From positions 310,001 to 374,000 of the forward strand of contig CP003083.1 of NCBI GenBank assembly GCA_000306725.1: a stretch of DNA of 64,000 nucleotides, in the 5' to 3' direction. Positions 50,043-59,732 of this stretch are shown here, piece by piece. The stretch comes from Methanolobus psychrophilus R15 (GTDB lineage: Archaea > Halobacteriota > Methanosarcinia > Methanosarcinales > Methanosarcinaceae). The first letter of the stretch is position 1. Every line of letters begins with the position of its first letter. Both the position numbers and the translations under genes were made by a program. The notes under the pieces are model-generated. The model was not told the DNA's origin, ran no database searches, and saw only the letters and a list, made by a program, of their open reading frames with translations.

Positions 50043-52052
50043 TTATTGACTATAATCGGCGGCCGGGAGAGTAATATGCACTTTTGTCCCGGCTCCCTCT
50101 TCACTTTCAAGCCAGATTTTACCGCCATGGTCCTCAACGATAACCTTGGTGACATATAATCCAAGGCCGTTACCTCCGTAACTCCTTGTGGAGGAACTGT
50201 CTATCTGGTGGAATTTCTGGAAAAGCTTTGGCATATCCTCTTCTGAGATTCCGATGCCCGTATCTTTCAGCACGACATGGACATCGCCATTTTCACGATA
50301 TGCTGACAGGCTTATCTTTCCCTGCTTGTGAGTGAACTTTATAGCATTGTCCACAATGTTGGCAAAGGCCCTTGGGAGATAATCCGCATCCCCGTAAGTG
50401 AACAGTTTGTTGGAAGAGAAATCATCCTCTATCAGGATATTCTTTTCCTTAGCCTGCTCTGTAAACTCACCTACTGCAGATAACAGGGAATCTGATAAGA
50501 GGATCTTTTCAAAGTTATACCGTACCCTGCCTACCTGAGAAGAGCTGGCAAAGAGGAGGGAGTCGATCAGGTTCTGGAGGCGCTTTGACTTATTGACAAC
50601 CTTTTCCATAGCACGCGATTGCTCCTGGTTCAAAGGACCGAATGTACCTTCATGGAGCAATTCACTAAACCCTTTGATCGTGGTGAGGGGAGTGTTGAGC
50701 TCATGCCTGAGATTGGAAAGGAACTCATCCTTGAGCTTGTCAAGGGACTTAAGTTCTTCATAGGCTTTTTCAAGCTCTTCCGTTGACATTTGCAGGGCTT
50801 TTTCAGTCCTTTTGCGCTCTGTAATATCACGGATGTGCTCCACTGCCATGATAATGTTGTTATTCTTATCGAAAACAGGAAATGCACGGTATTCCCTGAC
50901 TTTCCCGTCGACCTCATCCGTTTGTTCAATCTCGGCAACATTCCCTGAGGAGAACACCTCTTTAACGTAGCACGGATCACACGGGGCATCCCGGTGCATA
51001 AAACAATTATAGCAATGCGGATGTTCCTCATTTTCCTGTGGACATCCTATATTTTCGCTCTTCCAGTTACTTGTAACAACCCGCAGGTCACGATCGACCA
51101 CAACAATAAGGTCCTGGAGAGCATTGAATGTGCTGGTAAGCAATTCCTTCTGCTGCTGCAGTGCATCTTCAGACTGCTTATTCTTAGTGACATCGGCGAT
51201 CAGGCAAACCCCGCTGTCAATTGCATTGCCAAGAAGCCGGTGCGGAACGTAGTATGATCTCAGGTACAACTGGTCACCTGCTATCTGCACAGGGTATTCG
51301 CTCTCATAATATGGAAGTATATCTTTATTAGACCTCGCAAGCACTTCCTCAAGCTGCTCATCGTTCACAAAATCAGTTATTGCAGCTCCTATAGTCTTAT
51401 CCCGCGGGACCTGGAATATCTTTAAAAAGCTCCTGTTACAGTGAGTAATGATACCTTTGTGATCAAGGAAGATGCCAAGAGGAGATGATTCAAATATTAC
51501 CCTGTGCCTTTTCTCAGATTCCAGTAAAGCTTCTTCAAGAACCTTTCTCTCAATAACCTTACCAAGACGGGCAATGATAGCATCCATCAATCTTTTCTCT
51601 TCTTTCAGGAACGGCCCGACATCAAGGATAGGTCGCTCCTCAAGATAGACCACCAGCAAGCTTCCTTTTGCTACTCCATGGACCATTATATTCTCTGACA
51701 TCTTCCAGGGGGTTTCCTTGAAATTATCTGTCTGGTAGGTGTCGCTATCCATCGTAATTCGGGCTGCGGCGATATCCGGGAACTGGCAGGCTGATGGCAT
51801 ACGCTGTGCAATGCCTTTGAGCAGGGACTGCAGAGGAATATGCAGATCAAAAAGGGAAGAGATATTGTATATGCACTCCAGTTCTTTTTCCCTTTTTCTA
51901 AGTGAAGCCAGTTCTTCAGAATATATGGAAGACACCCATGCCAATTTTATATGCTCTATATTTATATTATCTTTATTAATAGATTTCGTTAAAATCATGA
52001 ATATTGTGGTCCAATCAATCCATGAGCATGTTTTTAAATATGTAGTCAGCAA
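50043..52052 (-). CDS. Multi-PAS sensor histidine kinase with a Cys-rich PAS insertion
   Basis: The 669-residue protein has a GAF-like N-terminal part (about 55-170), a first PAS domain (about 180-295), a second PAS (about 305-430) with the Cys/His cluster EHPHCYNCFMHRDAPCDPC, a HisKA domain with H-box NLRHELNTPLTT and a HATPase_c domain ending at the C-terminus (GNGLGLYVTK as G2). No membrane helix is clear. The cluster may bind a metal or act as a redox sensor; similar CxxC insertions are common in methanogen kinases. The true start is uncertain: M1, M19 and later codons are possible. No response regulator is adjacent. It diverges from dapL. Confidence 0.9.
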   Translation of the reverse strand: MLTTYLKTCSWIDWTTIFMILTKSINKDNINIEHIKLAWVSSIYSEELASLRKREKELECIYNISSLFDLHIPLQSLLKGIAQRMPSACQFPDIAAARITMDSDTYQTDNFKETPWKMSENIMVHGVAKGSLLVVYLEERPILDVGPFLKEEKRLMDAIIARLGKVIERKVLEEALLESEKRHRVIFESSPLGIFLDHKGIITHCNRSFLKIFQVPRDKTIGAAITDFVNDEQLEEVLARSNKDILPYYESEYPVQIAGDQLYLRSYYVPHRLLGNAIDSGVCLIADVTKNKQSEDALQQQKELLTSTFNALQDLIVVVDRDLRVVTSNWKSENIGCPQENEEHPHCYNCFMHRDAPCDPCYVKEVFSSGNVAEIEQTDEVDGKVREYRAFPVFDKNNNIIMAVEHIRDITERKRTEKALQMSTEELEKAYEELKSLDKLKDEFLSNLRHELNTPLTTIKGFSELLHEGTFGPLNQEQSRAMEKVVNKSKRLQNLIDSLLFASSSQVGRVRYNFEKILLSDSLLSAVGEFTEQAKEKNILIEDDFSSNKLFTYGDADYLPRAFANIVDNAIKFTHKQGKISLSAYRENGDVHVVLKDTGIGISEEDMPKLFQKFHQIDSSSTRSYGGNGLGLYVTKVIVEDHGGKIWLESEEGAGTKVHITLPAADYSQ

Positions 52053-52106
52053 TAGGGAAGGTGTTTATTGTATTATTTCTTAAAAAGTCCAAAACCAGGT
52101 GAGTAA

Positions 52107-53264
52107 ATGTATTCTGACAGGATCAACAGACTGCCCCCCTACTTGTTCGCAGCCATCGATGAAGCAAAGGCAAAGGTAAGAGCAAAAGGCGTGGATGTGA
52201 TCGATCTCGGTGTGGGTGACCCTGACCAGCCAACCCCTGCACACATTGTGGAATCCATGTGCGAAGCTGTACGTGACCCTTCCACACACCAGTACCCGTC
52301 CTATTCAGGAATGATAGAATTCAGGAAAGCTGCAGCAGACTGGTGCAAACAGAGCAGGAAACTTGATATCGACCCGGCTACCGAAACGCTTACACTCATA
52401 GGCTCAAAGGAAGGGGTGGCGCATGTCCCACTTGCTTTTATTAATCCGGGGGATGTAGTGCTCTGCCCGGACCCTGGATACCCGGTATATAAGATAGGCA
52501 CACAGTTTGCTGGCGGAAAAGAGCACATAATGCCTCTCCTTGATGAAAATGACTTCCTGCCGGACCTTGAGGCAATGCCCAAAGATGCCCTCAGCAAGGC
52601 AAAACTGATGTTCATCAATTACCCGAACAACCCTACGTCTGCAACTGCTGACCTGAAATTCTTCGAGGAGGTCGTACAGTTTGCCCGCGAGCACAACATT
52701 GTGGTTGTTCATGACAACGCTTACTCTGAGATGGTGTATGACGGTTACCAGTCCCCGAGCTTCCTGAGCGTTGACGGTGCGATGGATATCGGCATCGAGC
52801 TCTATTCAATGTCAAAGACCTACAACATGACCGGATGGCGCCTTGGGTTTGCCGTCGGTAACAAGGACCTTATAGCCGGTTTCGGGAAGGTCAAATCAAA
52901 TATCGACTCAGGTGCTTTTGATGCTATCCAGAGAGCAGGCATCACCGCACTCACGAGCTCCCAGCAGTGCGTTGCTGACATGAATGATATCTATACCGAA
53001 AGAAGGGATGTGCTGCTCAAAGGGCTCAGTGAAATGGGAATTGATGTGAAACCACCAAAAGCAACTTTCTACGTGTGGGCGCCTGTGCCTGAAGGATATG
53101 ATTCCATGGGATTCTCCAAACTGCTGCTTGAAAAGGCGGGCATTGTAGCAACCCCGGGAGTAGGCTTTGGCCAGTATGGTGAAGGATATATACGCTTTGC
53201 ACTTACCCAGACCGTGCCAAGGATGAACGAAGCAGTGGACAGGATGTCAAAGCTGAAACTCTGA
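52107..53264 (+). CDS. dapL: LL-diaminopimelate aminotransferase
   Basis: The 385-residue PLP fold type I aminotransferase converts tetrahydrodipicolinate directly to LL-diaminopimelate in lysine synthesis. Motifs: [19 protein letters not shown] start, NYPNNPTSA, and the PLP lysine in [15 protein letters not shown] near residue 233. Methanogens typically use this enzyme rather than the succinylase route. The sequence resembles the archaeal DapL subgroup, although related aminotransferases of other specificity cannot be ruled out. Monocistronic. Confidence 0.88.
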   Translation: MYSDRINRLPPYLFAAIDEAKAKVRAKGVDVIDLGVGDPDQPTPAHIVESMCEAVRDPSTHQYPSYSGMIEFRKAAADWCKQSRKLDIDPATETLTLIGSKEGVAHVPLAFINPGDVVLCPDPGYPVYKIGTQFAGGKEHIMPLLDENDFLPDLEAMPKDALSKAKLMFINYPNNPTSATADLKFFEEVVQFAREHNIVVVHDNAYSEMVYDGYQSPSFLSVDGAMDIGIELYSMSKTYNMTGWRLGFAVGNKDLIAGFGKVKSNIDSGAFDAIQRAGITALTSSQQCVADMNDIYTERRDVLLKGLSEMGIDVKPPKATFYVWAPVPEGYDSMGFSKLLLEKAGIVATPGVGFGQYGEGYIRFALTQTVPRMNEAVDRMSKLKL

Positions 53265-53449
53265 TCTGGGCTTTTGACCTCTTTTTCCCAGTTACGATTA
53301 TATGTAACTGCAATTATTTCCTTTTTGCAGTTTCCATCCTGAACAAGTAGATGTACGCTGGTTTTGCATACTTCATTTTTATTATATGAACATTATTTTT
53401 AAAATTACATACATGTCACTGATATAAATGAGCATTCAATCCATTGATT

Positions 53450-53845
53450 ATGCTCTCGGAAAATATTAGTCCCAATCACTTGAATAAATCAGAGATAGGC
53501 AAATTCCTCTACGATATAAGATACATCATCCTGCTGTACATCGTCGGTGATTTCCTGACAACCTTCCATGCAATAGAGAACGGGTTCGGATTTGAGCAGA
53601 ACGGGCTCCTTGCAAGCCTTATGGCAGAATTCGGGATGTGGTCACTTGTAATTGTGAAGATTGCAATACTGGGAGTCGTTTTCTGGGCCTACCGTACTAT
53701 CAATTCACCCAGCGGTCAAGTTTCCCCGTTCCTGTGGACATTCTCAAAGACAGGCATCAGCCTTCTTGGCCTGTTGCTGGTGATTAACAACATGATGGTA
53801 ATCTGGGTCAGGGTGAGCTTGTTTGAATATGTAGGGCTGCTTTAA
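53450..53845 (+). CDS. DUF5658-like small membrane protein
   Basis: About 131 residues with three or four helices; a paralog of the protein at 24238-24648 (shared DIRYI, GDFLTTFHAIENGFG and LLLVINNMMV segments). The ATG at 53450 follows a TTG at 53444 in the same frame; which is used is uncertain. Function unknown. It is convergent with the PhoU-like gene, about ten bases between stops. Confidence 0.68.
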   Translation: MLSENISPNHLNKSEIGKFLYDIRYIILLYIVGDFLTTFHAIENGFGFEQNGLLASLMAEFGMWSLVIVKIAILGVVFWAYRTINSPSGQVSPFLWTFSKTGISLLGLLLVINNMMVIWVRVSLFEYVGLL

Positions 53846-53855
53846 AGAGGGCCTT

Positions 53856-54875
53856 TTATAAGGACATATCCTTCAGCTCCTTTGAGCTCATATTGATAGA
53901 GATCTCAGCAATATCAGCACTGTATTCCGCGATGCGCTGGAGGCTCTCAAGGATATTCCTCTTATGCTCACCCGTACTGCTGTCCTGGCCGCATTCCCTG
54001 CTGCAGATAAGGGCAGCCATATTCGATAATTTCTTTGAGTTCTTTATTATCGTGTTTGCAAACTGAAAGTCCTTTCCTGACATTGCCTCTACGGAATCCC
54101 TGAACAAAGCCTGTGCCACCCTGCCAATCCTGAAGATCTCATCATTGCGGTCCACAGGACAATCCATTTCCACTACATTGGTGGCGATCCTCTGGACATG
54201 ATCACCTATGTTCTCCATGCTTTTTGTAACGATCCGATAACCCAGACAGTCCTTTGACCGGACAATGCCTATCTTCTGTGCCATGAAGGGATCATCAAGA
54301 GCTGCTCTCAACTGCCTTACAGTCAGCAGGTAGAACCTGTCCACATCATCATCCCTCCGGATGACATCATTTGCCAGCTCAAGGTCATGTTCCTCCAGTG
54401 AGATCAACGCATCCTCAAGCATAGAAGAGATTATCCGGTCCATGCTGCTCATGGACTTCAGGATAGTGATCTCCTGGTAGTTCAGAAGGCTCTGCAGTAC
54501 AAGTTCGGTCCCCGTTTCCTCAACTATCTCAATACCTATCAGGCGCTTGCGAGCAGCATCTCTCATGAATTTTCGTTCAGATGCCGTAAAACCGTTTGGG
54601 GAAATAATCTTCATAATGTCATAACCCACAAGATAATTTGACACAAGCATCCTGAAATCATCTTCCTGATCGCCGGAGAGATATATTTCTATGACCGAGC
54701 GACATATCTTTTCCTCAGGAGGGATATCCGCAGTGACAGTAAGTGAACGGTCAGACCTGACAGAAAGGGAAACGGTGTCCCCCGGAGATAGCCCATTCTG
54801 CCGGACCCATATGATAGGGAGCGACACGATATAGGTAGACCCACCTGTCAGCTGAATCTTTCTTTTTTCGGACAT
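53856..54875 (-). CDS. PhoU-like phosphate regulator with N-terminal AbrB domain
   Basis: The 339-residue protein has a short AbrB/SpoVT-like N-terminal domain (MSEKRKIQLTGGSTYIVSLP, about 1-50) and tandem PhoU helical domains (about 110-330) with MDRIISSMLEDALIS and SMENIGDHVQRIATN. Archaeal proteins of this architecture are predicted regulators of phosphate uptake. A pst transporter operon lies about 7 kb to the right, so a functional link is possible. It is 25 bases after the pilin-like gene on the same strand and may be read with it. Confidence 0.9.
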   Translation of the reverse strand: MSEKRKIQLTGGSTYIVSLPIIWVRQNGLSPGDTVSLSVRSDRSLTVTADIPPEEKICRSVIEIYLSGDQEDDFRMLVSNYLVGYDIMKIISPNGFTASERKFMRDAARKRLIGIEIVEETGTELVLQSLLNYQEITILKSMSSMDRIISSMLEDALISLEEHDLELANDVIRRDDDVDRFYLLTVRQLRAALDDPFMAQKIGIVRSKDCLGYRIVTKSMENIGDHVQRIATNVVEMDCPVDRNDEIFRIGRVAQALFRDSVEAMSGKDFQFANTIIKNSKKLSNMAALICSRECGQDSSTGEHKRNILESLQRIAEYSADIAEISINMSSKELKDMSL

Positions 54876-54900
54876 TTATTGTAACCTCTTTTAGTAATAG

Positions 54901-56034
54901 TTACGAAAGGACTGTAAGGTTGCCCGAGACCTGGCTGAGCTTTGCAGTCATCCCCCTGTCGTCGGTGACCATAAGGTCAATGGCCACGTTCTGGTGATAG
55001 TAGGGATCTGTCATCGGCCTGACAACCATGCCTGAGAGGTTATAGTCATACAGGACCTCATTTCCATTATCGTTCCACAAGGCCCATTTGTAGCTGGTGA
55101 TGAAACCGTCGCTGTCCCGGGAGTCAGAAGCATCCAGTATCATGTAACTGCGCGGATACTGGGTGCCGTTCGTATCCATAAGATACTCCACCCTGAACTG
55201 GACATTAGCCACCGGCATGGGAGGAGTGAACAGCCCCTTGAAGATATTGATGTAGGAGGTTATCATCTCCACATGCAAAGGCTCTTTTTCCAGGGGCGCC
55301 ACCCCAAAATAGGATCTGAAGTCAACAGTATAGGATATATCATAATCAGTTGTGTTTGAAAGGCTCCCTCCTGACTCATTCCCAAAGAAGGTGATGGTCT
55401 GGTTTTCGTTAAAGATGGTGAAGTTGCTCAATGGAAGGCATACAGTCGAATTATTTATATCGACCACTTCATAGGTGAAAATTTCCCCGTAATAGGCTTT
55501 CCAAGGATGCATTTTCAGGCGATAGGTGTAATCTTCACTATTGTTGGTCCAGCCTGTAGTGGCGGGTATGGTCTCTGAGCCTGTTACCACGATATCGGAA
55601 AAGTTGAGGTGGATGGTCTTGGCCTTGGTGGCGGGTATCATGACCCTGTTCTTTGCATTATAGACTGCCGGGTAATCGCGGTAAACATCGTGATTTCCGG
55701 AAGCATCATAGGCCTTGAAGTTCAGGAAATAAGCGTCATTGAGCTTGATGGAAGAAATGTAGGAATTAGCGGTATTGAGGTTGAGCACGGTCATGTCGAG
55801 GGACTGCCACGTAGTTCCGTTTCCGGAAGGCTTGATGGAGACAATCCTGAGCTCTTCGCTCTTCACAGCCGCCTGGTGGCTCTCGCGGTCCATTGCATCC
55901 TTTTGCATGGTGGATACCATGAAAGCTACGCCGGAAGCAGCGATAATAGTGATCAATATCAATAGTAGTGTTGCAAATATCACTGAGACCCCGCGGGTAT
56001 CCCGCAGGAAAGTGTTCATATCCTTACCAGCCAT
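54901..56034 (-). CDS. Type IV pilin-like secreted protein with PKD-like domain
   Basis: The 377-residue protein has a short class III-like signal (MAGKDMNTFLRDTRGVSVIF) followed by a hydrophobic helix (LLLILITIIAASGVAFMV), the archaeal type IV pilin N-terminus with cleavage near RG-VSV. A long beta-rich exterior follows, ending in a PKD-like part with DASDSRDSDGFITSYKWALW. It is much larger than a normal pilin and may be a minor or tip pilin. It sits at one edge of a pilus/secretion locus. Confidence 0.8.
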   Translation of the reverse strand: MAGKDMNTFLRDTRGVSVIFATLLLILITIIAASGVAFMVSTMQKDAMDRESHQAAVKSEELRIVSIKPSGNGTTWQSLDMTVLNLNTANSYISSIKLNDAYFLNFKAYDASGNHDVYRDYPAVYNAKNRVMIPATKAKTIHLNFSDIVVTGSETIPATTGWTNNSEDYTYRLKMHPWKAYYGEIFTYEVVDINNSTVCLPLSNFTIFNENQTITFFGNESGGSLSNTTDYDISYTVDFRSYFGVAPLEKEPLHVEMITSYINIFKGLFTPPMPVANVQFRVEYLMDTNGTQYPRSYMILDASDSRDSDGFITSYKWALWNDNGNEVLYDYNLSGMVVRPMTDPYYHQNVAIDLMVTDDRGMTAKLSQVSGNLTVLS

Positions 56035-56138
56035 CTAAGAGAAAAAGCAGATACCAAATGATATACTTTATTAACATAATATATATAGTACCCTATAGTT
56101 TATTTATTTTTTTAGTTTGTTCCAAAACGATTTAAACA

Positions 56139-56831
56139 ATGATTACTTTAATGGAATCAATGGTGTTGACGAACTTCGGACTATCGGATGTGCCCCAGCA
56201 TGTAGTGTTGCTGGTCGAGGAGGATATTGGGGATGCAAAGACAATATTCTTCCGAAATATAACTTCTGAGGCTCTGAAAACCGGAAAGACCGTTTATTAT
56301 ATATCAACCAAAAGCTCGGAAAAAGATGTAAGAGAACAGCTATCATTTCTTGGTCTGGGAACTGACCTGGAAAACCTGACTGTCATGGGTAACTTCACAG
56401 ACCCTTTTGTGTTGCTTGACCTGTGCTATAACAGACGCAAGTTATGCACTCTTTTCGGAAAGGATAACATGCCTTTATGCAATATGACAGACGCTGACAT
56501 CTGCATAATCGACAGTTTCTCATCACTGTTCATCCATGAGGAACTGCAAAGCATGACACAGGCCCTTAATTCCCTTATTACCATCAGCAGGGACACAAAT
56601 ACCACATTCGTACTGGCATCTGACATGGGAATCCTCCCGGAACGCGCTGAAAAGGTCGTAAGGTCCATGGTGGACGGCATAATCCAGTTCAGGATAGAGT
56701 ACTCTTCCGATAAGATCAGCAGGTATATCAATATCCCAAAGATGAAAGCGACCATCCCGCCAAAAAAGATGATGGCGTACAACATAACAGGCCAGGGTAT
56801 TATGGTCGATACCAGGGAAAGGGTTGGCTGA
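56139..56831 (+). CDS. RecA/KaiC-fold ATPase-like protein with a degenerate Walker A motif
   Basis: The 230-residue protein has the RecA-fold pattern of KaiC/ArlH relatives: a strand and loop HVVLLVEEDIGDAKTIFF in the Walker A position, VYYISTKSSEKDVREQL after it, and a Walker B-like ADICIIDSFSSLF near residue 125. The loop reads E-D-I-G-D-A-K-T, so the Gly-x-Gly-Lys-Thr signature is largely lost though Lys34-Thr35 remain. It may bind nucleotide weakly or act as a regulatory subunit. It diverges from the pilin-like gene, so an assembly or regulatory role in the pilus locus, as ArlH has for the archaellum, is the leading guess. Confidence 0.7.
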   Translation: MITLMESMVLTNFGLSDVPQHVVLLVEEDIGDAKTIFFRNITSEALKTGKTVYYISTKSSEKDVREQLSFLGLGTDLENLTVMGNFTDPFVLLDLCYNRRKLCTLFGKDNMPLCNMTDADICIIDSFSSLFIHEELQSMTQALNSLITISRDTNTTFVLASDMGILPERAEKVVRSMVDGIIQFRIEYSSDKISRYINIPKMKATIPPKKMMAYNITGQGIMVDTRERVG

Positions 56832-56982
56832 CCTAAAGGTATAACAATCTTCATAATCAAAGTCAGAACTTTACAAAAGTAGCGTACAAAAATGAAAAAA
56901 GGGTTACTAAACGGTTGCTTATAACATATTATAATTATTTTTAAAGTGCGGTTAACCGGAGAAACGATCGAGCACAGGAGAT

Positions 56983-57150
56983 CTAATCTTCCATACTGCC
57001 TTCAATCTTGGAACCATCATAGTTGCAGCGGGTATTGATCACTCCACGGAGAATGGGCCTATAGTCAGCATCTTCGTCACTGTTCATAATTACGGCAGAG
57101 CCAATGTATCCAAAATCACTTCTTTTAGTCCAGGTCTTGAATGTTCTCAT
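56983..57150 (-). CDS. 55-residue hypothetical protein
   Basis: A small protein (MRTFKTWTKRSDFGYIGSAV, then DEDADYRPILRG and ending KIEGSMED). A strong GGAGGGAT lies ahead of the ATG, which is why I start it here rather than at 57210. No family recognised. It is between the ATPase-like gene and the secretion operon. Confidence 0.6.
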   Translation of the reverse strand: MRTFKTWTKRSDFGYIGSAVIMNSDEDADYRPILRGVINTRCNYDGSKIEGSMED

Positions 57151-57329
57151 GTTATCCCTCCATGTGATTATTCTATAGTATTGCAGAAATAATATATAGA
57201 GATTATACAAATCTTTTTAGTAGGCCTATTAATGAGTATATATCTATATAGAAATAAAAATAAATTTTTAAAGGGCATAACTTTGAAGATCTCATCCAAG
57301 AAGGGATCATGTGGCTGATGCCGGCAATT

Positions 57330-57386
57330 GATATCCGGAGAGGACACGTCCTGCGACATGTTCAACTGAAGCACCTGCCGGATATC
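57330..57386. repeat. Inverted repeat GATATCCGG...CCGGATATC
   Basis: Nine-base arms (57330-57338 and 57378-57386) separated by 39 bases, downstream of the secretion operon. Read on the minus strand it may form the 3' end of that transcript. Weak evidence. Confidence 0.35.
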
Positions 57387-57465
57387 GAAGATCTCTGCAA
57401 TGTGGGCGATTTCGAAAACTATCCCAATAACAAAGCGCAAAGCCAAAATGAATGAGCTTTTCCAC

Positions 57466-58818
57466 CTAAAACTCATCATTTACTATTATCGTGGCAATAC
57501 CACTTGATTCACCTACTGTTGCTGTTACTGTATATGTACCTTTATCTGACCCGGGGACCGGCGCTACAGCCACAGTTCCGTCCTCTTTTGTCATTGAACT
57601 GGTTATCACACCCTGGGGCGCTATCGTCATCTTAACAAAGGTACCCGGCACAGGATTGCCATCCTTGTCAGTGACATTGAATACTATAGGCTCCTGTAAA
57701 GGAAGGCCTCCAATGACTTCCTGAGCATCACCGGACATAGCGGTTATTGTATAAGTGCCGCCTATGCCGGCCGGGAGCAATAAGGTTACAACTGCCACAT
57801 AGCTCAGGGCGATCAGGAGCGCGGAGTGCTTGAAGCCGTGCTTTATCTCACCTTCGGTTATCTGGCCGATGATGAGCCCTCCGAAAAAGGCGTTGAGAAC
57901 GATCATATGGAAGAAGCCGCGCTCGAAATTGATGTCTGAAAGGCCGGCACCACCCAGCATTTCCAGGCCGACTCCCTGGATGAGGGGTAGCAGGGAAGTG
58001 GAAAGGATATAGGTCAACATTATAATTATACCTTGGGCAAGGTAGAATATGATAATGTACTGCTTCAGGTTGGCCTCTTTTTCCCTTTCGATGCCTATGA
58101 CAGCCCTCATGTCTTCCGATGTACGGAAAAGCAGGTCTGCGACATTTCCACCGGTGTAGGCGGCCATGACTACTATATCGATATATTTGTTAACAAGCCT
58201 GCTTCCGATAGAAGCTGACATCCTGTGCATGGAATCCTCAAAAGAGTGACCCAGGACCATTGAAGATGCAGCGTCCTTAGCGCTTTTGCTTATGGCCCCC
58301 AGATTGGATCTTGAGAGTGTGACCACACCTTTGACGGGATCGATACCTCCCCTCATGAGCTCTGACAACTTGTACAGGAACTCACCGAACGCTACTTCCC
58401 TTTTCTTCAGGTTCTTTTTCTGGATGAATGTATTGATGGAGAAGGGGATGATAGCCACCAGTGTAGCAAACACGATTATGTGGTCAAGATCGTCCTTTGA
58501 CTTATCTTTTTCCTCTGTGACCGGCTCTTTTTCCTGGGATGTCGGAAGCTCACCCCTCTCTGCAGCTTCAGCTGCTTCCATTTCCGCAATAAGGGCCTCA
58601 TAGGCAGCCTGCTTTGCAGCGGCTTCACTGTTCACCGCGGCACTGCTTTGCCCTTCCGGGGGAAAGAGTGTGTGCCCGGCCAGTATGGCAACGAGTACTA
58701 TCATCAGTGCTGCAAATACGGGGACCCCAAGGGTCAGATACTCCCGTTTGATGTTGTAACGTATGCGCGCTATCTGTGAATAACGTTTCAACACCTGGAG
58801 ATATATGTCTATCTTCAT
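57466..58818 (-). CDS. Type II/IV secretion F-like membrane protein (TadC type) with Ig-like tail
   Basis: The 450-residue protein is a T2SSF-domain membrane platform (TadC/ArlJ-like), with a helix at about 30-50, an Ala/Glu-rich insertion (about 58-108), further helices, and the FGEFLYKLSELMRGGIDPVKG and NVADLLFRTSEDMRAVIG segments. The C-terminal about 85 residues form an invasin/Big-like beta domain (FNVTDKDGNPVPGTFVKM, GTYTVTATVGESSG), unusual for this family and presumably extracellular. It overlaps the preceding TadB-like gene by four bases (ATGA). It builds the inner membrane platform with the TadB-like protein and ATPase. Confidence 0.88.
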   Translation of the reverse strand: MKIDIYLQVLKRYSQIARIRYNIKREYLTLGVPVFAALMIVLVAILAGHTLFPPEGQSSAAVNSEAAAKQAAYEALIAEMEAAEAAERGELPTSQEKEPVTEEKDKSKDDLDHIIVFATLVAIIPFSINTFIQKKNLKKREVAFGEFLYKLSELMRGGIDPVKGVVTLSRSNLGAISKSAKDAASSMVLGHSFEDSMHRMSASIGSRLVNKYIDIVVMAAYTGGNVADLLFRTSEDMRAVIGIEREKEANLKQYIIIFYLAQGIIIMLTYILSTSLLPLIQGVGLEMLGGAGLSDINFERGFFHMIVLNAFFGGLIIGQITEGEIKHGFKHSALLIALSYVAVVTLLLPAGIGGTYTITAMSGDAQEVIGGLPLQEPIVFNVTDKDGNPVPGTFVKMTIAPQGVITSSMTKEDGTVAVAPVPGSDKGTYTVTATVGESSGIATIIVNDEF

Positions 58819-59732
58819 AGGATGCTCCTTGAGTATTTCATCCAGAGCAGTATCAGGAATACGATGTTGATGAATGGCAGTGCGAAATACACGAAGAGGT
58901 TGAACATCTGCCTGGGAGTCAGGGGGCCCAGGTCGATACCCAGCGCGCTTCCGACCACGATCATGAGGACCACAAGCACAACGCTCATTACAACGCCGCT
59001 CAGGTAGCCTTCCCCGTAGACTGCAAGTGAATCCACGAACTCCCTCTGCAGCTTGCCACGCAGGTCCATGAGCTCCTTGGATTTCATCTCGAGATAGGTG
59101 CGAAGCCCTCCTCCCGCCTGCATGGCATTAGCAAGGTCCATGCATATCGTCCTGAAGGATTCGGAAGAAGTGTTGCGTACAAGGTGGTTCATGGCAGTGA
59201 CACCATCCTCGCCCAGAACGTCCACACGGTACATGACCTTACCGAATTCGGTGGATATCTCACCGTAGTCCTCTATGGCTACGGTCCTCACGACATCCAT
59301 GGGCGAGGAGCCGGCACTTGCAAGGATGGACATGTAGCTCAGTGCAAAGGGAAGCTCGTGTTCTATATTCATGTTCTTGCCGGATATCTTATTGTACAGC
59401 ACAAAAGGAAAGCCGCTTATGGTAAGGCCGAATGTAAGGAATGTCAGCATCCCTATGTAAACGAGAGGCGTTGAAGAGTTGCGAAAGAGGATCACTGAAA
59501 AAATAAAGACAATAGCTGTTGCAATTATGGCCGTGACTATGGAGAGGGATATGAACATGCCGGGTGTCATGATCATGTCGGCCTGGTAGAGGGACCTGGA
59601 AATATCCTCCTGTGGCTTCCTATCAAAGTATTTACCCAGGAAGTAGCAGAACATCTTGTACTTCTCGAGGTATTCGTTGGTCTCACCGTCGTTGAATGCC
59701 CGGCGGATACCATCAGTGCTGCCCTTTGCCAT
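58815..59732 (-). CDS. Type II/IV secretion F-like membrane protein (TadB type)
   Basis: The 305-residue protein has helices at about 58-95 and 225-295 and the T2SSF domain between (ELPFALSYMSILASAGSSPM and LRTYLEMKSKELMDLRGKLQ). It is the partner of the TadC-like protein encoded downstream by overlapping ATGA. It starts immediately after the ATPase gene's stop. The pair forms the membrane platform of an archaeal pilus-like or adhesion-secretion machine. Confidence 0.9.
   Translation of the reverse strand: MAKGSTDGIRRAFNDGETNEYLEKYKMFCYFLGKYFDRKPQEDISRSLYQADMIMTPGMFISLSIVTAIIATAIVFIFSVILFRNSSTPLVYIGMLTFLTFGLTISGFPFVLYNKISGKNMNIEHELPFALSYMSILASAGSSPMDVVRTVAIEDYGEISTEFGKVMYRVDVLGEDGVTAMNHLVRNTSSESFRTICMDLANAMQAGGGLRTYLEMKSKELMDLRGKLQREFVDSLAVYGEGYLSGVVMSVVLVVLMIVVGSALGIDLGPLTPRQMFNLFVYFALPFINIVFLILLWMKYSRSIL

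Noticed and set aside
57168-57479. 103-codon minus-strand frame after the secretion operon
   Set aside because: It overlaps the strong ribosome binding site of the 55-residue gene and the 57330-57386 inverted repeat and has no family resemblance.
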